This document shows positions 11,376 through 17,085 of a stretch of 17,085 nucleotides of DNA, in pieces. The notes below the pieces were generated by a model. It was not told the origin of the DNA, searched no databases, and was given only the letters and a program-made list of their open reading frames with translations. Numbering within the stretch: the first letter of the stretch is position 1; every line of letters starts with the position of its first letter. The position numbers and the translations under genes are program-made. The DNA comes from Candidatus Pelagibacter sp. TMED196 (GTDB lineage: Bacteria; Pseudomonadota; Alphaproteobacteria; Pelagibacterales; Pelagibacteraceae), in NCBI GenBank assembly GCA_002171925.1, contig NHIT01000022.1, forward strand, positions 1-17,085. Reading direction: 5' to 3'.

Positions 11376-11394
11376 GTGTATTCAAAAAGGCATT

Positions 11395-13350
11395 TTAGCT
11401 AAAGTTTAGAGGATCAACATCAACTGTAAGTTTTATTTTTTTTGAAACTTTTAATAATTTTAAAACTTTTCTAATTTGTTTTTGAGGGAATAATTTTATA
11501 GAAGATCTTAATAATAATCTTGTTCTGTAATTGTTTTTAATTTTAAATATTGGTGAAGTAACTGGTCCCATTACATCAATATCTTTTATAGTTGATAATA
11601 TTTGTTTAATTTTTTTTGCCTCAATCAAACCATCTCTCTCATTTTTAGATGAAATAATAAAAGCAATAAGCCTAGTAAAAGGCGGTAGATTTTTCTGCTT
11701 TCTTAGTAAAAATTCTTCTTCAAGAAATTCATCTTGTTGGTTTTTAAGAATATTTTTTAAAGTCTCGTCATTTGGATTTAATGTTTGGTAAATTATAATT
11801 GAATCTTTGCTAAATCTTCCTGCCCTTCCGCTGAGCTGATTGTAAAGTTGAATATTTTTTTCAGTTGATCTCAGATCAAATCCCATACCAGAAAAGTCTG
11901 CATCTACAACTACTATGCAATTTAGATTAGGGAAATTAAATCCTTTAGAAATAAGTTGTGTACCAACTAAAATATTTACTTCATTATTTTCTATATCACT
12001 TAATAAATCTGAGGTTTCTTTTTTATTATTTATAAAATCACTTGATAAAATCTTAATTTTTTTCTGAGGGAAAATTTGTTTTAACTCTGAAAAAATTTTT
12101 TCTACCCCAGGTCCATACATTTGAAAATCACAATTTGACACTGATTTTTTACATTTATTTTTTATTTCAGTTTTGTGCCCACAGTGATGGCACATAGCTC
12201 TGTTCAAATATTTGTGAAAAGTCAAAAATATAGAGCAGTTTGGACATTCAAGTTTGTAACCACAGAGTTTACAAATCATAAATGGTGCGTATCCTCTCCT
12301 ATTTAAAAAGAAAAGGACCTGTTCATTTTTATCTAAATATTTTTTTACTAAGTTTAAAGTTTTGATATCAAGCCAAGTATTTTTACTTTTTTTAGTCAAG
12401 TTAAGATTTACAATTTCTGCGTCTGGAAGAGAAAAATTTTTGTACCTTTTATTTAACCTTGTATAATTATATTTTTTACTTTTTACATTTTTATAAGTCT
12501 CTAGTGAGGGAATTGAAGTTGAAAGAATAACCGGTATGTTTTCAAAGGAAGCACGAGAAATAGCCATATCCCTTGCATTGTATCTTATCCCTTCATCTTG
12601 CTTATACGAATTATCGTGTTCTTCATCCACAACTATCAATCCAAGGTTTTTAAAAGGTAAAAATAAGGATGATCTTGCTCCAACAACTAAACCTATTTTA
12701 CCATTATTAATATTTTGCCATATTATTCTTTTATTTTTTTTTGTTATTTTAGAATGCCAAATAGAAGGTTCAAAACCGAAGTAATCTTCAAATCTTTTAT
12801 TAAATTGATTAGTAAGAAAAATTTCAGGTAATAGGACTAAAACTTGCTTATTCTTTTTTAAATTCTCTTTTATTTTTTCAAAATAGACTAAAGTTTTACC
12901 AGAACCAGTAATACCTTGCAATAGAGTTACGTTAAAGTTTTCTCCAAAATTCTGAATATCTTTAAAACATTTTTTTTGTTCATCGTTTAATTTAAATTTA
13001 ATTTTTTTATTACTTTTGTGTTTGAGTTTAAAATCTGAATTTTTAGATAACAATGTTTCATCTCCTAAAAACATCTTTAAAACCATTCCCTTAGGAACTA
13101 AATTATAAATAGAAAACCAATTAATGAACTGGATTAGTTTTTCGCTAAATGAAAATGGTTTGATTTCTATAATTTTTTTAAGTTGAAAATTTTTTTCAGT
13201 ATCTTCTACCCTGTCCCACACTACCCCTATTTCATTTTCCTTGCCGAAAGGAACCTGAACTATAGAACCAACTTTTATTTTTTCAAATTTTCCAGATAAA
13301 TAAGTATGTGGATGATCAAATATTCTTGGAATTAGAACAGGTACTTTCAT
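11395..13350 (-). CDS. priA: Primosomal protein N' (replication restart helicase PriA)
   Basis: PriA recognises stalled forks and D-loops and starts reloading of the replicative helicase. The 651-residue protein has an N-terminal 3'-DNA-binding domain (VPVLIPRIFDHPHTY, VQVPFGKENEIGVVW). The superfamily 2 helicase core follows, with Walker A GITGSGKT at 146-153 and DEEH at 242-245, then LNRRGYAP, GTQLISKGFNFPN and QLSGRAGR. The zinc-binding insertion has cysteines at 360/363, 369/372, 387/390 and 400/407. It is shorter than the roughly 730-residue E. coli enzyme. Two departures are visible: the last cysteine pair is Cx6C rather than CxxC, and motif III, usually SATPS, reads TSIPS (278-282). 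It lies 18 nt after lpdA. Linkage of priA to the F1 operon is common in alphaproteobacteria. Identity is secure despite the variant motifs. Confidence 0.96.
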   Translation of the reverse strand: MKVPVLIPRIFDHPHTYLSGKFEKIKVGSIVQVPFGKENEIGVVWDRVEDTEKNFQLKKIIEIKPFSFSEKLIQFINWFSIYNLVPKGMVLKMFLGDETLLSKNSDFKLKHKSNKKIKFKLNDEQKKCFKDIQNFGENFNVTLLQGITGSGKTLVYFEKIKENLKKNKQVLVLLPEIFLTNQFNKRFEDYFGFEPSIWHSKITKKNKRIIWQNINNGKIGLVVGARSSLFLPFKNLGLIVVDEEHDNSYKQDEGIRYNARDMAISRASFENIPVILSTSIPSLETYKNVKSKKYNYTRLNKRYKNFSLPDAEIVNLNLTKKSKNTWLDIKTLNLVKKYLDKNEQVLFFLNRRGYAPFMICKLCGYKLECPNCSIFLTFHKYLNRAMCHHCGHKTEIKNKCKKSVSNCDFQMYGPGVEKIFSELKQIFPQKKIKILSSDFINNKKETSDLLSDIENNEVNILVGTQLISKGFNFPNLNCIVVVDADFSGMGFDLRSTEKNIQLYNQLSGRAGRFSKDSIIIYQTLNPNDETLKNILKNQQDEFLEEEFLLRKQKNLPPFTRLIAFIISSKNERDGLIEAKKIKQILSTIKDIDVMGPVTSPIFKIKNNYRTRLLLRSSIKLFPQKQIRKVLKLLKVSKKIKLTVDVDPLNFS

Positions 13351-13368
13351 GATTTTTTAATAAATCGT

Positions 13369-14772
13369 CTAAAAATGAATAGGTCTCTTATCAACCGCTA
13401 AAGCTGCTTCTTTAATTGCCTCAGTGTGGGTTGGGTGAGCATGGCAAGTTCTAGCAATATCTTCTGAACTCGCACCAAATTCCATTGCTAAAGCCATTTC
13501 AGCAATCATATCCCCACAATGAGGGCCAATGATATGAACACCTAAAACTTTATCTGTTCTTGCATCGGCTAAAATTTTTACAAATCCCTCTGACTCGTTG
13601 TTTACTTTCGCCCTGGAATTAGCAAGAAACGGAAATTTGCCAACTTTGTAATTAATTTTTAGTTTTTTTAAATCCTCCTCAGTTTTGCCAACAGTTGCTA
13701 CTTCTGGAGAGGTATATATTACACCTGGAACTACGTCGTAATTTACATGGCCAGACTGTCCAGCTAATATTTCTGCGACCGCTATTCCTTCTTCTTCTGC
13801 TTTATGAGCCAACATTGGACCTTTAATAACATCACCAATTGCAAATATATTTTCTAATGAGGTTTGAAAATTTTTGTTTACTTCTATTCTTCCTTTCTTG
13901 TCCTTTTTAATACCTAGTTTTGTGAGATTTAAACCTTCTGTATAAGGTTTTCTACCAACTGACACTAAAACTTTATCACACTCTAAACTAGATTTTTTAT
14001 TTGTTTTATTATCAATAAAATCAACCAAAACTTTATTATTTTGATTTTTTACAGACGTGACTTTATTTTCTAGTAAAAACTTAATTCCTTGTTTTGCTAA
14101 AATTTTCTGAAATTCTCTAGAAATTTCTCTATCCATTCCAGGTGTTATATGATCTAAATATTCGATTACGGTAACCTTTGATCCAAGTCTTGACCAAACT
14201 GAGCCCATTTCAAGACCAATATAACCACCACCGATTATTACCAAATTTGTTGGAACTTTTTCTAATGATAGTGCACCAGTTGATGATATTATATTTTTTT
14301 CATCTATATTTATTCCAGACAGAGAAACGGACGATGAACCGGTAGCAATAACAGTGTTTTTAGATTTGTACGAGGTTTTTTTGTTATCTTGATAAACTAC
14401 TACATCATTTTTTGAAAATAATACTCCTTTTCCCTTTATATAAGTTACCTTATTTTTTTTAAATAAGAATTCAACACCCTTAGTTAAAATTTGGACTGAT
14501 TTACTTTTATTTGTCATCATTCTATTAAGATTTAATTTTATATCTCCCGTTTCTATACCAATATTACTAAAATGATTTTTTGCTTTTGAAAAAAGTTCTG
14601 AAGAATTAAGTAAACTTTTTGAAGGAATACATCCAACATTTAGACAAGTTCCTCCAAGAGTTCCTCTGGACTCGACACAGGCAGTTTTAAGACCCAGCTG
14701 AGCAGCTCTAATTGCACACACATATCCACCTGGCCCACCACCTATTACTATTAAATCAAAATTTTTTTCCAT
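13369..14772 (-). CDS. lpdA: Dihydrolipoyl dehydrogenase (E3)
   Basis: E3 reoxidises dihydrolipoyl groups on E2 using FAD and NAD+, completing the 2-oxoacid dehydrogenase cycle. The 467-residue protein has the FAD-binding GGGPGGYVCAIRAAQLG at residues 11-27, the redox-active disulfide CLNVGC at 43-48, and the NAD-binding GGGYIGLEMGSVWSRLGSKV segment. IFAIGDVIKGPMLAHKAEEEG is the second FAD contact. The C-terminal catalytic pair is in HAHPTHTE (His446, Glu451). All key residues are present and length is typical. It follows sucB by 3 nt, so it is the E3 transcribed with the 2-oxoglutarate dehydrogenase genes; whether it also serves pyruvate dehydrogenase or glycine cleavage cannot be told from this window. 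Confidence 0.98.
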   Translation of the reverse strand: MEKNFDLIVIGGGPGGYVCAIRAAQLGLKTACVESRGTLGGTCLNVGCIPSKSLLNSSELFSKAKNHFSNIGIETGDIKLNLNRMMTNKSKSVQILTKGVEFLFKKNKVTYIKGKGVLFSKNDVVVYQDNKKTSYKSKNTVIATGSSSVSLSGINIDEKNIISSTGALSLEKVPTNLVIIGGGYIGLEMGSVWSRLGSKVTVIEYLDHITPGMDREISREFQKILAKQGIKFLLENKVTSVKNQNNKVLVDFIDNKTNKKSSLECDKVLVSVGRKPYTEGLNLTKLGIKKDKKGRIEVNKNFQTSLENIFAIGDVIKGPMLAHKAEEEGIAVAEILAGQSGHVNYDVVPGVIYTSPEVATVGKTEEDLKKLKINYKVGKFPFLANSRAKVNNESEGFVKILADARTDKVLGVHIIGPHCGDMIAEMALAMEFGASSEDIARTCHAHPTHTEAIKEAALAVDKRPIHF

Positions 14773-14775
14773 TTC

Positions 14776-16101
14776 TTATACGTTCAAAAAAAGTCTTTTT
14801 GGTTCTTCAAGAAAGTCTTTAATATTTTTTAAAAATGACACTGCCTCTTTACCGTCAACAATTCTATGATCATAAGATAATGCTAAATACATCATGGGTC
14901 GAATTTTTATTTCACCATTTATTACAACAGCACGATCAATTATATTGTGCATACCTAATACTCCCGACTGTGGCGGATTCAGTATTGGAGTAGAAAGCAT
15001 TGAACCATAAATGCCGCCATTGGTTATTGTAAAAGTTCCTCCTTGTAAGTCATTAATAGTTAATTTCCCATTTCTAGCTTTCTCACCAATAGTTGAAATA
15101 TTTTTTTCAATCTCTGCAAATGACATCTCATCTGGATTTCTTAAAACTGGAACTACTAGGCCTTTGTCTGTACCGACTGCAAAACTTATGTTGTAATAAT
15201 TTTTATACACTATTTCCTCATCTTGTATTTCAGCATTTATAGCTGGGTAATTTTTTAGTGCAGCAATACTTGCTTTAACAAAAAATGACATAAAACCTAA
15301 TTTTACTGAATATTTTTTCTTAAACTCTTCTTGATAATTTTTACGTATTTCCATTATATTATTCATATTAACTTCATTGAAAGTTGTTAGCATCGCAGCA
15401 TTATTTTGGGCTTCTTTTAATCTTTTTGCTATTGTTAATCTTAATCTGGTCATTTTAATTCTTTCCTCGGGACCATCTTTTGTCTTTTTAAAATTTGGGG
15501 ATGGCTTAGTACCCATAAGATTAATCAAGTCCTCTTTTAAAACCATGCCTCTCCTTCCAGAGCCTTCTATTTGATCTAAATTAATGTTTTTTTCCTGGGC
15601 TATTTTTCTAGCAGATGGTGAAGCTGTTTTTATTTGGATTTTTTTTATTTTTTCAGTTTTATGTTCTTGATCTAAAATCAACGGGGTTTCTTCACTTTTC
15701 TCCTCGTCTAAAACTAGTGCTTCCTTGCCATTAGAGATTGGTTTATTTAGCTCGATTACTTCCTCAATTTTTTTTGGTTCCTCATCATAAATAGGAATAC
15801 TTTTTTCTTTTTTGGGAGGTGGTGTATATTTTTTTTCTTTTTTTCCAACAATGGGATTTGCGTTGTTTTCGCCTACACTTCCCAAAAGGCTACCAACTTC
15901 AACAGTTGTGCCCTCTTTTACTGTAATTTTTTCTAATATACCGTCAGAAGGTGATGGCACTTCAACATTTACTTTATCGGTTTCTAGTTCTACAAGTGGT
16001 TCATCAGAAGTTACTTCTTCTCCCACTGATTTAAGCCACTTTGAAACTGTAGCTTCAGTAACCGATTCTCCTAACGCTGGAACTATTATTTTTTCTGACA
16101 T
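14776..16101 (-). CDS. sucB: 2-oxoglutarate dehydrogenase E2, dihydrolipoyllysine succinyltransferase
   Basis: E2 transfers the succinyl group from E1 via its lipoyl arm to coenzyme A and forms the structural core of the complex. The 441-residue protein has one lipoyl domain at 1-78 with the lipoylated lysine in ETDKVNVEV (Lys43). A charged Lys/Glu/Pro linker covers about 83-158 and includes a loose duplication ([12 protein letters not shown] / [12 protein letters not shown]). An E1/E3-binding domain at 161-196 ([25 protein letters not shown]) follows. The acyltransferase domain ends in DHRIVDG, giving catalytic His412 and Asp416. The start [17 protein letters not shown] and the single lipoyl domain favour the succinyltransferase over the acetyltransferase, as does the adjacent sucA. 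The start abuts the sucA stop without a gap. Confidence 0.97.
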   Translation of the reverse strand: MSEKIIVPALGESVTEATVSKWLKSVGEEVTSDEPLVELETDKVNVEVPSPSDGILEKITVKEGTTVEVGSLLGSVGENNANPIVGKKEKKYTPPPKKEKSIPIYDEEPKKIEEVIELNKPISNGKEALVLDEEKSEETPLILDQEHKTEKIKKIQIKTASPSARKIAQEKNINLDQIEGSGRRGMVLKEDLINLMGTKPSPNFKKTKDGPEERIKMTRLRLTIAKRLKEAQNNAAMLTTFNEVNMNNIMEIRKNYQEEFKKKYSVKLGFMSFFVKASIAALKNYPAINAEIQDEEIVYKNYYNISFAVGTDKGLVVPVLRNPDEMSFAEIEKNISTIGEKARNGKLTINDLQGGTFTITNGGIYGSMLSTPILNPPQSGVLGMHNIIDRAVVINGEIKIRPMMYLALSYDHRIVDGKEAVSFLKNIKDFLEEPKRLFLNV

Positions 16102-17085
16102 TTAGTCGTTTATTACCTTTTCTAATATTTCTTTTTGTTCTGCAAGATGTTTATTAAGATTCCCTGTAGCAGGTGAAGCAGCAGCATTTCGTCCAACATA
16201 TTTAACCTTTTCTCCTTTTACTTGAATGATATCTAGGGTTCTATCAATATAGTGTCGCGCAGTATTCCACGCTCCCATATTCTTTGGTTCTTCTTGACAC
16301 CAAAAAAATTCGGCATTTTTATATCTTTTAAGTTGCTTTCCAACCTGTTTAACAGGAAAAGGGTAGAGTTGCTCAATTCTTAATAACACAATGCTATCGT
16401 TTTTTACCTTTTCTCTTTGCTCAACCAGGTCAAAATAAATTTTACCTGAACACATAACAACTTTTTTAATTTTTTTATCATTTTTCAAGGAAATAAGTTT
16501 GCTTCCTTTTAAATAAGCACCGTCCTCTAAAATTCTGTGAAATGAATTTTTTTTTGTAAAATCTTCAAGATTTGATATGCATCTTTTGTGCCTTAAAAGT
16601 GACTTAGGTGTCATGACTATAAGAGGTTTTCTAAAATCGCGATGCATCTGTCTCCTTAGCACATGAAAATAGTTTGCAGGTGTTGTGCAGTTGACTACTT
16701 GCAAATTATCTTGGGCACATAATTGTAAAAATCTTTCCAATCTACCTGAAGAGTGTTCAGGGCCTTGGCCTTCATATCCGTGAGGCAAAAGCATCACGAG
16801 TCCACTTGCTCTTGACCATTTAGATTCTCCTGATGCAATAAATTGATCTATAACAATTTGTGCACCATTAACAAAATCTCCAAATTGTGCTTCCCAAAGC
16901 ACTAGGGTTTCTGGTTCAGATAGAGAGTAACCAAACTCAAAACCGAGAACACCTAATTCAGAAAGAAGACTGTCTATTACTTCAAATTTTTTCTGTTTTT
17001 TTGACACGTGGTGTAAGGGAATATATCTCTCATGACTATCTTGGTCTCTTAGGACTGAATGTCTTTGACTAAATGTTCCCCTGCC
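16102..17085 (-). CDS. sucA: 2-oxoglutarate dehydrogenase E1, C-terminal part (cut by window edge)
   Basis: E1 is the thiamine-diphosphate enzyme that decarboxylates 2-oxoglutarate and succinylates the lipoyl arm of E2. Only the last 327 residues are in the window; the frame stays open to the right edge, where it reads GRGTFSQRHSVLRDQDSHER and YIPLHHV, the conserved E1 segment. This continues into LGFEFGYSLSEPETLVLWEAQFGDF, LLPHGYEGQGPEHSSGRLERFLQ, ANYFHVLRRQMHRDFRKPL, TPKSLLRHKR and WCQEEPKNMGAWN-type sequence, together the transketolase-like C-terminal domains. A GTG at 17007 is internal, not a start. Full-length E1 is over 900 residues, so roughly two thirds lies outside, including the thiamine-diphosphate-binding domain. 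It is transcribed ahead of sucB with no spacer. Confidence 0.97.
   Translation of the reverse strand, partial: GRGTFSQRHSVLRDQDSHERYIPLHHVSKKQKKFEVIDSLLSELGVLGFEFGYSLSEPETLVLWEAQFGDFVNGAQIVIDQFIASGESKWSRASGLVMLLPHGYEGQGPEHSSGRLERFLQLCAQDNLQVVNCTTPANYFHVLRRQMHRDFRKPLIVMTPKSLLRHKRCISNLEDFTKKNSFHRILEDGAYLKGSKLISLKNDKKIKKVVMCSGKIYFDLVEQREKVKNDSIVLLRIEQLYPFPVKQVGKQLKRYKNAEFFWCQEEPKNMGAWNTARHYIDRTLDIIQVKGEKVKYVGRNAAASPATGNLNKHLAEQKEILEKVIND

Noticed and set aside
11393..11402. 10-bp perfect palindrome TTTAGCTAAA at the priA stop as an operator
   Set aside because: A short AT-rich palindrome over a stop codon, no second copy seen near a promoter, and easily expected by chance at this base composition.
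15812..16105. 97-codon plus-strand open frame opposite the lipoyl domain of sucB
   Set aside because: It is Ser/Thr-rich because it mirrors the charged linker and lipoyl codons on the opposite strand. No recognisable domain or start context.
16102..17007. A separate 301-residue protein starting at GTG 17007
   Set aside because: The same frame stays open to the window edge and encodes conserved E1 residues upstream (GRGTFSQRH), so the GTG is internal to sucA.

Overview
The window looks like a gene-dense, AT-rich stretch of a streamlined alphaproteobacterial chromosome, most likely from the SAR11 clade (Pelagibacterales). This rests on very high A+T, poly-A/poly-T runs in coding sequence, a lysine-rich proteome, AGA-dominated arginine codons and almost no intergenic DNA. 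The gene order also fits: rplU-rpmA-obg-proBA-nadD-rsfS-ctpA-rppH facing an F1 ATPase operon (atpHAGDC, without F0 genes) with priA and sucAB-lpdA upstream. The clade assignment is an inference; no 16S or other diagnostic marker lies in the window.

Layout. Bases 6-6531 hold nine plus-strand genes: ribosomal proteins L21 and L27, the ribosome-assembly GTPase Obg, the first two proline-biosynthesis enzymes (ProB, ProA), the NAD-biosynthesis adenylyltransferase NadD, the ribosome-silencing factor RsfS, a secreted S41 carboxy-terminal processing protease and the RNA pyrophosphohydrolase RppH. Spacing ranges from a 10-nt overlap to a 29-nt gap, so this is probably one operon. From 6524 to the right edge all genes are on the minus strand. 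Read in transcription order they are sucA (5' end outside the window), sucB and lpdA (the 2-oxoglutarate dehydrogenase complex), priA (replication restart helicase), then atpH, atpA, atpG, atpD and atpC (F1 sector of ATP synthase). The only appreciable gap in the whole window is 11296-11394, upstream of atpH, where an atp promoter is the natural expectation.

Functionally this is core metabolism and information processing: ribosome assembly, proline and NAD synthesis, RNA turnover and envelope proteolysis on one strand, and TCA-cycle flux and ATP synthesis on the other. There is no mobile element, CRISPR array, tRNA/rRNA, phage gene or defence system, and I do not see an undescribed multi-gene system.

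The points that repay a second look are small. atpC is broken by one missing base in an A8 run, and adding one A restores a complete 127-residue epsilon subunit. An 8-bp GC-rich hairpin sits in the 5' end of rpmA in an otherwise AT-rich background. PriA has a widened fourth zinc-binding cysteine pair and an unusual helicase motif III. rlmH and the M23 peptidase gene often found between rsfS and ctpA in alphaproteobacteria are absent.
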